DNA from: Serripes groenlandicus
Lineage: Eukaryota > Mollusca > Bivalvia > Cardiida > Cardiidae
Assembly (NCBI GenBank): GCA_031761405.1
Contig: JASEVX010000011.1
Coordinates: 42,016,411 to 42,080,410, forward strand
Direction of reading: 5' to 3'
DNA: 64,000 nt
This document shows positions 1 to 12,700 of this stretch, piece after piece. How positions within the stretch are numbered: the first letter of the stretch is position 1; each line of letters opens with the position of its first letter. Position numbers and translations under genes: made by a program. The notes below the pieces were generated by a model. The model worked only from the letters and a program-made list of their open reading frames with translations. It was not told the origin of the DNA and searched no databases.

Positions 1-639
1 CTATTTGATTGTTGGATTGACTACCGTTTACTTGCTCTAAATAAAGGGCATTGTTTATATTCTAAAATCCCCATTTGATACTCAAGTTACGACAGCATAG
101 GGTTAGGTTGCGTCAAAGACTTGGGAGGGGAAAGACCCCCCACCCCCCTCCCCCAACACACACACACACACACACACACTAAAAAGACGGATTGCCCTTT
201 GTTAGGTCGTTTCGACTGCAGAATAGAGGACAACGACATAGAAATATGTATGCATAGTATATAGGTCATATGTCCATGACAACATATTGTAACAAAGCAG
301 TAACACTCATAATACATTCAAATTGTTTATTATAGAGAAGTAGCATGTCCCCGGCCACGAACTTTCACAGGGTTTATATACTGCCAGCTTTAAGGAAGTC
401 GGTCAATTAATTATTGGTCAAATCTAAAAAACAATATAACAAGTGAACAGAGGGTGATAAATACAAATCATTTTATAATACAGACTCATGTCCCCTAAAA
501 CAATTATAATAGAGTGAGTGTTTTGGTCTCCGTAGCTGTTTAAACATGACCTTTGACCTAGCTTTATTAACCATTCAGGTAAATGGTTATATTGCAGATA
601 ATGTCGTTGATACATGTAAAAGATGGCGGCGGAAGCACA
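1..639. other. Sequence upstream of the sulfotransferase gene
   Basis: No coding region is supported here. It contains a short CA microsatellite at about 158-178 next to a C-rich tract, and otherwise low-complexity AT-rich DNA. The sulfotransferase promoter should lie here, but I see no convincing TATA box or initiator. Confidence 0.5.
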
Positions 640-778
640 ATGGAGCTCGTCGACGTTGATGGATTGCGTATATGTACGTTCCTACGGTCGCCCGATGAGA
701 TGGCCACATCTGTAAGGGAATTAAAGAATTTTAATTGCAGGGTGGATGATATTTTTGTCTGTGCTTCCATGAAGTCGG
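640..778 (+). CDS. Sulfotransferase exon 1
   Basis: Codes residues 1-46 and the first base of Gly47. It ends inside the PAPS-binding P-loop (CASMKS-G) at the donor GTATGT (phase 1). Confidence 0.88.
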
Positions 779-3700
779 GTATGTCTTAATGTGACTTTGC
801 TTATCTTTTTCATAACGCAAACGACTTAAGTCGTCATAACGCCAGAGAGAATTTTGAAAATAGTGTGGCAAAAATGGAAATCGCATTGCTCTGAATAAAC
901 AGTTTCCCACATTCATCAAATCTGCAGCAGACGACTTTGGGAAACATTTACTCAAGATCTGAAAAATCTCTTGAAATTTGCAGCAGACGAATTTGGGAAA
1001 CATTTACTCAAGATCTGAAAAATCTCTTGAAATGAAGGTATACTTACTAAAAAAAAGGTTGAAAACTTATTAGCAAAAGGAGAAATTGCTCGTTTTGAGC
1101 AATTTCTCCTTTTGTCATAATGTTTTCAATAGTTGTCTGCTGTAGATGCGTCAACATGTGTCTATATATGGGAAAGGGATAAGTAGTCCTTACGAGCTGT
1201 CTCTCCAGAAATCGGAATTGTTTGTCACAAGAAAAATGGAGTGGTCCAATGTTCAACAAAGAAGAGTCGACTTTGTAAAATCGAATGTGTCTTTGCTAAT
1301 CGTTAACCGTATACAGACGGCCTTCGTCATCACTGCGGCAGACGGAAATTTGAAAACAGTTTGGAAAAACGACATTTCAAATGCTAAATGATCAATTTCG
1401 CATTTTCTAAAATATTCGACACTGTTGTTAGGATATATAGAGTATGAACGTTTGTTTCGGTGTACGTTTTCGGACATTTGTTCGCTGAAAGAGCATAAAA
1501 TGTGATCTTTTTACGAGTGACTGGCTGTTTGGTTGAACAAAATATCTATATGGTGCTTTCGAATGGAAATATAGCTCGTGATCTTACATCTAAAAACACA
1601 ATTGATTTCCTCGATATAGTTACTGGCGACGTGTAGATACTGGATAAGGGAGGAGTAAATAGTAAAACCTATTAGATGTTATTATACCTCACGTGACTTT
1701 GTAATGTTAAATTCTCATATACTCATCATGGGCAATTTCTTACTGTTTCATGCTAACAGTACGTTTTTGACCGGTTAACAGTATACTGTTACACGGCAGG
1801 CGCGTGAAAATGTTGGTTATGCACGTGCATGACGTCATTTCAAACAATAACGTCACCTTTTAGATGCGCGTGCGTGCCATGTAACAGTATACTGTTAACC
1901 GGTATATTCATATGTGTGTGTTACATTGTTGTAGATCTACCCATGTTCACCTCCCCTACAAAGGTACAGAATAAATTAAATAAACGTGTAATTTTGTTCG
2001 GTATAATAAAATAAATATTGCATGGCTTCCAGTGTGACAGTACATATTGTCAACATTCGGTAAAATACTGTTAACCTCGGCTTCGCCTCGGGTAACAGTA
2101 TTTTCCTCATGTTGACAATATGTACTGTCACACTGGAAGCCATGCAATATTTATATAATAACACCATTTACTTGAAACCCTTAGTTTATCGGGATGAATC
2201 CACTGGTATTTCTAAACAATCATTTGCAAAAATCATGTTATAAGTCAGTTTGTATTCTCAGATGTATTTGAAGTAAAAGAACTCAATCATAACGATATAA
2301 GGAAAATAAAACCCGTATTCTGCTATTTCGGCCTACAACTACACTCATCATCATTGACTTTACACTATGGCTTTACAGGAATGCAGAGTAATGATTCCCG
2401 AAACAGAAAAACCACAGGAGGCGAAAAGTGTCTGTCCGGGTTAGCCTGCCCGGCATTGCTTAGGCTGATCTGGGTCGATACTTTACGCAGAGTTCATAAA
2501 GTTCGTGTTCTCGTGGAACGGCTTAAATGTCCCAAAATGCAGCTGCGGCGATACTCATCTGCGTAATGTATCGACCAGATCAGCCTGCGCTGTCCGCGCA
2601 GACTGATCCGGCCGACACATTCCGTCTAAGGGGGGATAGATAGAGTAGTAATTCCTGAAACAGAAAATCCACAGGAGGCGAAAAGTGTATATCCGGGTAG
2701 GCCTGTGTGGCATGCTTAGGCTGATCCGGGTCCATACTTTATGCAGAGTTCATAAAGTTTTTTTTTTTTTCGTAACTCGGCGCATATTATTTTCAAAGCA
2801 GTCAGTCTTCCTGTGACGAGGTCTGTTTTGTTTTGTTGTCAACAATGTTGAAGGAAGGAAAAAAAATAGTGTAGTCAGCAAATGCAATAACAATAATCCT
2901 GCAGCATTATATAAATATGGCATGGCTTCCATTGTGACAGTACATATTATTATACCTCACGTGACTTTGTAATGTTAATTTCTCATATACTCATCATGGG
3001 CAATTTCTTACTGTTTCATGCTAACAGTACGTTTTTGACCGGTTAACAGTATACTGTTACATGGCAGGCGCGTGAAAATGTTAGTTATGCACGTGCATGA
3101 CGTCATTTCAAACAATAACGTCACCTTTTAAATGCGCGTGCCATGTAACAGTATACTGTTAACCGGTATATTCATATGTGTGTGTTACATTGTTGTAGAT
3201 CTACCCATGTTCACCTCCCCTACAAAGGTACAGAATAAGTTAAATAAACGTGTAATTTTGTTCGGTATAATAAAATAAATATTGTCAACATGAGGAAAAT
3301 ACTGTTAGCTGAAGCCGAGTATATGTACTGTCACACTGGAAGCCATGCAATATTTATTTTATTATACCGAACAAAATTACACGTTTATTCAATTTATTCT
3401 GTACCTTTGTAGGGGAGGTGAACATGGATAGATCTACTACAATATAACACACACATATGAATATACCGGTTAACAGTATACTGTTACATGGCACGCGCGT
3501 CTAAAAAGTGACGTTATTGTTTGAAATGACGTCATGCACGTGCATAACCAACATTTTAATGCGCGTGCCATGTAACAGTATACTGTTAACCGGTCAAAAA
3601 CGTACTGTTATCATGAGACAGTAAGAAATTGCCCATGATGAGTATATGATAATTTAACATTACAAAAGCACGTGAGGTATAATAAGTATGTATGCTGATC

Positions 3701-6700
3701 CGGGTCGATACTTTACGCAGAGTCCAAAATGTTGGTTTTCTCGTGATTCGGCTCGTGTGGTTAGTTTGCGTACAGTACTAAGCAATAGCAATCTGGGATG
3801 ATGCTCGTGTATATCTGGATCTACAATTGTCGCAATGACCCAAGAGTTGTTTTTTCCTGGAGCAAGATTCATTTATAGTGTGGTGCATAGCGTGACTTGA
3901 GGCCCTGTTCGTATAAGGCGTGTGTTGTCCCTAAGTTGATGGTTAGACTGGGGTCAATCTCATTAAAAGCAGATCTTTTAAACTCGTACACTCGTACTAT
4001 ACCTTTGTAAATCGCCTTTAGATCCGTTGATGCCCTGATACGATGCACTTGATCTTCCATCAATGACACCAATGGGCAACAAACGATAATTTTTCCATAT
4101 GACTGATTTTCAAGGCTCTTTGCAGAAATTATTGTCTGATATGGTAACGATTTCCCGAATCCTGTAGGCAAAACAGCTATGCAATCTCTACCGAACCAAA
4201 TGCAGTCAAATATCTGCTTTTGTTCGGGCTTAAACTGTTGCACTTCGAATTGATGTAAAACATTCTCTATCGTTTCTATAGACGCAGCCATTTTGAAGCA
4301 AAACCGAGCGTTTGTTGTATCGTGCGATTTCATTGGACAAAAAAACGAGCACCGGCTTATGATTATTTAAATGAGTTGGGTCAATTTGAGACGACCTAAT
4401 TTGACATGTAGTCAGATCCAATATAATTCTGATTTTAATGAGATTGGACTGGGGTCAAAGTAACAACGGAGCTCTTGTTATTGTACTTTTCGTTGCGTGG
4501 CAACCGATATCTCGCGAAGCAGAAGGTACCATACAAACCAAGCTATACCTAGTTTAACGTTTAAGACAGAACGAAGACAAAGTATACACATTTCTAAATT
4601 CTCAATAACGAAGTGACACAATTGATACATTAATTCAAATGCATGAATGACCCCCCCCACTTCCGAATTTTGAATTCTATGAAATCTTATTTGAATTAGG
4701 TCACATCACATTTTAGTCAGGTCTACTTACGATATATTGTACCTTGTTAAATATGGACTTTTATTCCATCGTGCTGTATTTTGTGCGTGACAATCTGCAT
4801 GTATATATATACGACAGAAAATGTACAGGTATATATAATACTTAATTTGTATAATGGTCTTTGGTTGAATTGTCATGAAATGCAAAGAAATTGTTCAATC
4901 ACACTTAACCCTTTCCCTCATACGACAATTCTGCAGCAGACGACTTTGAACATATTTTGTCAAAAAATAGAAAATCTCTATAATTGAATGTATCACCTAT
5001 GACTAAAAGTGGTAAACATTGTGGCAAAAGAAGAAATTGCTTGTTTTGAGCAATTTCTTCTTTTGTCACTATGTTTTCAAAAGGCCGTCTGCTGCAGAGG
5101 CGTCAGAAAGCGTCTATATGAGGGTAAGGGTTAACTTATATATATATATATATATATATAATGAGTTTTGATTGTGTGCATAATGTGCTATTACTAATAG
5201 AAATGGTCCCTACTCGTCTAATGCGAGCGTAATTCTGTAATTAAAACATCCGAATATGTATTGTCACATGTCAAAAGTCGGAAAAGAAATTGCTAGGTTG
5301 TCAGATTGATTGTGCAGAGCGCAGTCTTATAAGAATAAGCATACACCATCGAACATTCTGATTAGTGTTTGTAGGGGATTTGTGAAACATATAAATGTTG
5401 ATAGGACTGTGTAGAATCTCAGGCGTCTACACTGTTCTCAAATGCTACGTTGTACTTCATGCATGGGCAAGCTTAACCCTTTCCTCATATAAACGCTTTC
5501 TGACGCCTCTGCAGCAGACGTCTTTTTGAAAACATAGTGACAAAAGAAGAAATGGCACAAAACGTGCAATTTCTCCTTTTGCCACAATGTTTTCCACTTT
5601 TTGTCATAGGTTAACCATTCAATTATGGAGATTTTCTATGTTTTGACAAAATACGTTCAACGTCGTCTGCTGCAGAATTGTCGTATGAGGGAAAGGGTTA
5701 ACATGTCAGCTTTTATTTTAGCTGAAACGCAATCTTTGGTTATTTTTCAGGGACGCACTGGTTGTGGGAAATCATATCCATGTTATACAATGGCAAAGCT
5801 GAAGTTATTCCAAAATCAAAAGTCAAGTATATGCTAGAGGTAAGAATGGCCTCGCATTCAGCTACATGGTGTTCACGAAGCTTAGTCCGAAGAGGTGTAT
5901 AATCAATGTGTCTTATATTAGGTAACATGGACTGTCGCCTTCAAGTGCATGCAAATAATTTGGTCAGGGAACACTTAATGGTTCTATATAAACTGACTGT
6001 TGTAACCCTTTCACGCATACTGCATTTCTGCAGCAGACGGCTTTGAAAAGATCTTAGCAAATCTATGGCATCTCTCTATAAATTGAAGTAGAATTATGAA
6101 ATAAAATTGAAAACATTGTGGCAAAAGGAGACATTGCTCAAAATGGGCAATTTCTCCTGTTGCCGAAATGTGTTTCGTCTGCGACGGACGCGTCTAAATG
6201 CGGTTGCTTGTGGAGAAGGGTTAATTATTCATCACGACCGTTTAATGTACGATGGATATACAGCGGAACCTGTGTATAAAGACCATTTCCACATTTTATA
6301 ATTCAACAAATAGTTTCGGTTTATAATATAAATCTGCATGGGCCAAATAAATGCGATCGCGCTCTGGCGCCTTATATATGTACATGGCTCTCCAAATTGG
6401 ATGAATTCATTTAAAAAGAAGATTGACGTAGTATAAGAGGGGCTACACTTCTAGTTGTGTGTCCTAAGCTACATATGACAGTATAAAATGAATGTGGACA
6501 ATAAAGCATCTAGTGAGACAGTGTGTTAGATAAGAGGGATAAGCAACTCCATCTGTACACCTGTTATCTGGTTAAAATATCGCATGGAGAAATAAAATTG
6601 TCCAAATTTTCACATTTTGTAGCAAATAAAACTTTAATGTCATATTTGGCACATAAAAACAACATACATATTCTGAAAGCTTAAAAATTCAACTAAAGTA

Positions 6701-9700
6701 ACAGATACATTGAAAAACTGGAATTTCATTGTAATTTTGATAATGAATGCTTTAAAAGACACAGGTATTGTGATTTTTGAATTTTGATAATTTTATTCCA
6801 AATATTAATAGTCTGACATTAGTCATAAGGATAAAAGATTATCAAAATATGTAATGTATTCGAATAGTTTTATCTATTGCAATAGAAGTATGTTAAAACG
6901 TCCAGACAATATCTTTGTTATTGTCATATCTTCAATAATGCTTGAGTCTTACTTGCTACAAATGTTGGGACGGGTGATATTTAAGTGTACAATGTAATAC
7001 CTTATTCATCTTATCTACGTCCCTGGATAAATCTATGACTTTATAAAATGTATATAGACAATAGAGCTTCTGGTGAGACTGCATTTCCACTAGTTGTTGA
7101 CCTGAGTCTTCATTGCTAAGAACCCAAATCGTAAGCCAGGAGGAATAAGTAATAGCACTTTCACATTTCCCTATGTCTTCAATAGTTCTCGGTTGTTCGT
7201 AACACTTTCTCACATACAACAAATCTGTAGAAAACATAGTAAAAAACCTGAAAAATCTCCATAAAAGATATCTTTATTGTTAAATAAAGATGAAAACATT
7301 CTGGCCAAGGGAAAAACTGCTCATCATGAGCAAATTCACCTTTGGCCACAATGTTTTCACAAGTCGTCTGCGGCTATTGCGTCAAAATGCGTATACAGGT
7401 GAGAAAGGTTTTCTCACGTTTTCTCACGACAAAGCAGTCGATATTTGCACATATCGGATCTGGGAAACAAGAGCACAATATGGACTGGTATACATACTAC
7501 ATACATCTACATTAGTATTAACAGTAATCATTTCTATTTCAGGCCACATCGGTCGATGATTTAAAGGCGTTACCTTCCCCGAGGGTGTTGAACACCCACA
7601 TGTTTTTCAAAGACATGCCGACGGACATTATCAAGTTAAAGTGCAAAATTGTGTTCGTTCTTAGAAATCCAAAGGACGTCATTGTCTCTCACTATAATCA
7701 CGTTGTAGGCTGTAAAGCATATAGATATGATGGTAAATGGGAAGATTTCTTTGAGCTCTTTATGGATGGTAAACGTAAGTGTATTACAATATAACTAATA
7801 CGTGTGTCTGTATTAATTATTTGTATAGTATTTTATAAGTATATTTATTCAGAGGTGTTTCAGCGCAAATGGCAATATGGAGGTTTACCTATCACGTGGT
7901 CGAGATACTGGACATATACCTATAAGTCAATTACTGTATATACAATTGATTCATTGATTTGGGTTTTATGCCGTCTTCAGTCATATCACAGCGGCAATGT
8001 CACCTACCCATGTGTTTCCTGGTTCTCCACACAACAAATCGTTCCAAGCAACTGGCTGCTTTTCTATTTAGTTAAATAGTCTAGACAGTTAACCCATTGG
8101 TGGAAGACGAATGCGCTTATCGCATTGACTGTTATCAAATGCTGTAAAGAATGATGGCCGCGCTGGTGTCCGAACTCACAACCCCTGGATCGACAGCCCG
8201 GGTCCTTACCGACTGAGCTACCGGGCCAATGTATATACACGTGCACACAATGTCATAACTTTTACAACTCTTTGATATACTTTTATCATATCAAACAATA
8301 ATATATCATAACTCACGAGGGAGTCCCTGTAATGCCTGTTATATCTGAAACTTGTTATACCCCCAGATACATAGTATATGGGGGCTATATAGGAGTCACG
8401 CATGTCGGTTTGTCCGTCGGTCGGTCCATTGGTCGGTCCGTTAGTCTGTGGACATTTCTTGTGAACACTATTTCTCAGCAAGCCTTGGTCAGAATTCAAT
8501 ATAACTTCACACGAATGATTGATACCAAGCCTAGTTGTGCATATTGTCGGCGTGTTGCACTGGAATTATTTTTAAATGAGTTATGGCCCCTTGAATTTAT
8601 TTCTCATGCATATGTATACTGTCAGGCACCAGGGGGGGGGGTATTCATCACCTTCAGTGATATTTCTAGTATAAGATAGCTTACATTTGTTTCTTGATAG
8701 ATTAGCCCTTTCCCACATACAACAAATGTGCAGCAGACGATTTTGAAAAACATCTGGGCAAAACTATGGAAACTCTCTATAGATGAAAGTATAACTATTG
8801 AAAAGAGTTGCGAGCAATGTCCCCTTTTGTCATAATGTTTTCAAAATCGCCTGTTGCAGTGGCGTCAGAAAGCGTCTTCTTTAATGAAACGGTTTATTTA
8901 ATAACTTTTATTTACATTAAACATATTGAATTGTTCACAACATATACATAAATAATAGAATTCAGATTTACAGATTTAAACATGTTATAGGCAAAAGGGT
9001 CTGGCCACAAGTTCTCACAACTTAGATACTTAGATGTATCTCTGTTAACACTTTCCCTTAATTAGACGCTTTCTGACGCCTCTGCAGCAGATGTCTTTTT
9101 GAAAACATAGTGACAAAAGAAGAAATTGCTCAAAACGAGCAATTTCTCCTTTTGCCACAATGTTTTCCACTTTTAGTCATAGGTTACCATTTAATTATAG
9201 AGATTTTCTATTTTTTGACAAATATATGTTCAAAGTCGTCTGCTGCATAATTGTTGTATGAGGGAAAGGGTTAAGTACTGTTATTTTATACGATACCTTA
9301 CCTATGTACTGCTATATAGTGACACAGAAGATTAACGACTTTGAGTGTTTACATTCACTAGAAGTTAAACATGTGCTATAATATTTGGAATACCCATCAA
9401 AGATGTTCATATGTTAATTTTACTAGACGAGGCGAGTGGGGCTTTTTGTGTATGACAGTATTATTTCATGTGTGTAAGGTTAATATTGAATATGGTGTTT
9501 ATTGCACAGGGCTTGTTGAACTTTATTAATTATTCCATTAGGCAACGCGAAGATTGATTAATTGATTGATTGGGGTTTAACGCCGTTTTTAATAATTTCT
9601 CCGTCATATCACGGCGGCCAGCTCACCTACTCATGTGTTTCCTGGTTTTTCTCACACCAGTACTCCACATAACAATCTTCCCAAGCAACTGGCTGCTTTT

Positions 9701-12700
9701 CCACATAGACTTAGCCCACTGTTGGAAGACGAATGACGCATATCGCAATGACTTTTGTCAAACGTCGGAAAGAAAGTTGGCCGAGCCGAGATGCGAACTT
9801 ACAACCCCTGGATTGACAGCCCGCGTCGTTACCGACTGAGCTACCGGGACTCGAGGCAACGCGAAGAACTAAGGGCATACGAAAACGAGACAAAGAGTGA
9901 TAGAGTACCATTACAGTTCCTTGTTTGATCAACTAACCACACACCTGTACTCGAAAGCTATCATATATCGTATATTATTCAAGGATACTACTCTTTTTAT
10001 TTTCGCCCAGTGGAATATGGTAGCTGGTTCGACTACACGAGGGAATGGTATAATGAAATACAGAATAATAAAGACCTAAATATTCACGTCGTCTATTACG
10101 AGGACTTTAAACAGGTACTCAATGAATTATAATAGGAGCTATTCGAGACGACCTTTTATGCTGTGTCGTCAGATCCAATATACACACGTCTGGTTTGAAT
10201 GAGATTGCTTAGCTATCTACCTGATTTTATTAACGAACTACACATCTGATATCTAAACCCTTTCCAATATACAGCAAATATACAACAGACGACGTTGCCA
10301 GGCCAAACACGAAAAATCTCTATAAATAAAAGCTTACTGTATTAACGGAGTTGAACACATTGTTGCAAAAGGAGAAATTGCTCATTATAAATGTTTCGAA
10401 AGCGTCTGCTGTAGAGGCTTTAAAACATCTGGTAAATCGCCATAAAAGAAAAAAAAATTATCTTTTAAAAAAGAGTTGAAAACAATGTGGCAAAAAGAGA
10501 AATTGCTCATTATGAGTAATTTCTCTATATGTGTCCACAATGTTGCGGAGACGTCAGAAAACGTCTTCATGTAGGAAAGTGTTAACTTGTTTACTTTTGA
10601 ATGTTTTTCTTACGGAAACGTAAACAAGTAAAATGGAAACGGCCAATAGTTTATGTGATACATAAACAGCAGAAAAATAACAATAACAACTGATTTGGAA
10701 CAGTGTTCGAGGTCACCAGTTAAAATTGGAAACACAGTGTACTTTCTGATGAATTGTCTGTGCATATATTCATCATGTTAAAATATAACCTTCGTACTCC
10801 CGTAATAACCGTTTCGAACTATTGCTGGAACTGAAAATACGAAGTTAGGTTTTAACGCGGTTTTCAACAATTCTCAGTCATATCACGGTGGCCACTTCAC
10901 CTACACATGTGTTTCCAGGCTTTCTCTTACCTATAATCCACACAACAGTCTTTCTTCTCCAATCAACTAGACTGTAAGCCAAATGGTGGAAGACGAATGA
11001 AGCTTGTTGCATTGACTTTTGTCAAACGTCGAAACGAATTCGGCTTAGCAGGCGTTTAAACTCACAACCCCTGAATTGACAGCCCGCGTTGTTACCGACT
11101 CAGCTTCCGGTACTCAGCGATACGTGGATGGACACATGTGTTTACGAATGGAAGGATAAAAAAGGGGGGGGGGGGGGGTTGTCATTACCAAATATCTATC
11201 TATAGCTTGCATTTCCTTTTTTAATTACAGAATACACTCGATGAGGTCAGACGACTCGCTAGCTTTTTGGGAATAGATAACAAAAGTAATTTATTTGAGG
11301 CAGTTACTCAGAAATGCCAATTTGACGAAATGACCAGAGAAAAAGAGGCCATAATAACTGCCGATGAGAGAGAACTCATTTTCAATAATGGGTTTACAAT
11401 GTACAGAAAAGGTATACATGTTGTTAAATGTAGTGCAAACCGTTGTCGTTGTATGAATGTCACCAGCAAATGAGCCCTCCCACGAGTTAACCAACATTGT
11501 GGAATCTGCGTAAACTTTCGACCCGGATCAGCCTAAGCATGCCGCGCAGGCAAACCCGGATGGACGTGTTTCGTCTTCTGTGGATTTTCTGTTTCAGGAA
11601 TAATTACTCTATACATATATCCCACTGAGACGGAATGTGTCGGCCGGATCAGTCTGCGCGGACAGCGCAGGCTGATCTGGTTGATACATTACGCAGATGT
11701 CTTTTGCCGCAGCAGACATCTATCCCTCTGAGACGGAATGTTTCTACCCGGATTAGCTTACGTGAACTGCGCAGGCTTATCTGTGTCGATGTATGACGCA
11801 GAATCTATAATGTTGGTTTTATCATGGAACGGCTCAAATAAGGTTTAAATGTTTGGTCTTTCATCAGTGATGTTTTTTTTTAATCCTTTCCCGTACAACA
11901 CATCCGCTGCAGATGTAGACAAGAATACGGAACACAGCTTTCCTTCAAATAAAAAGTGCAATAATAAGGTGGGATATTGCTCTTAAGCATGTCTCCTTTT
12001 TCCAGAACATTTTCAAACTCCTCAACTGCAGAGGTGACAAACTGCACATACGCATGAGGGTTAGGGTCGATTGAATAAATACTTGTTCCGCCGTTGTTAA
12101 ATAATTAATTAAAAAATGATTTCTAACAGGACTGAATATACATGGGTGGCGGAGTAATGGATTCTTACTTAACCTTGTCCACATACAGCAACTTTGCAGC
12201 AGCCGACCTTGACAATTGCTGGGCAAAAAAAGAAATATCTCTTTATAAGCTATGTTGATAATTAGAAAGAATTGAAAACATTAAGCATTTATTATTTTAA
12301 CACGATGATATCAAATGTCGTTTGCTGCAAAGACGTCTGTTTGAGGGAAATTAATCCTCAACTAAACAAAATCAGGCCCTACACATTGAAGATTATGTGA
12401 CTGGTAAACTTGATCTAACTACACCGATCGCCTCGGTGGAGTTGTGGGAGAGCGTCCGCCTCGAGTGTGGCAGGTCGTGGGTTCGATCCCAGGCCTGGTC
12501 ATCATGACCAAATACTATAAAAATGGTAGTAATGCTTCCCTCCTTGGCGCTCATGGTTTCCGGGTTAGCATGACGACTGACTGACTGGTGGAAGGTTATA
12601 TAGACCCCCAGTAGCACTGGTTACTTACCTAAGAAACGCCGTGATGTAACAGACACATTGTTGAAAGCGGCGTAAAACACCAAACAATCTAGATACACTA

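Noticed and set aside
7855..7925. Possible extra sulfotransferase exon after TTATTCAG (frame with FQRKWQYGG)
   Set aside because: It matches the CTCTTTCAGCGCCAAAGGCA end of a MITE family, and exon 3 joins in phase to the clear SULT block at 10011.
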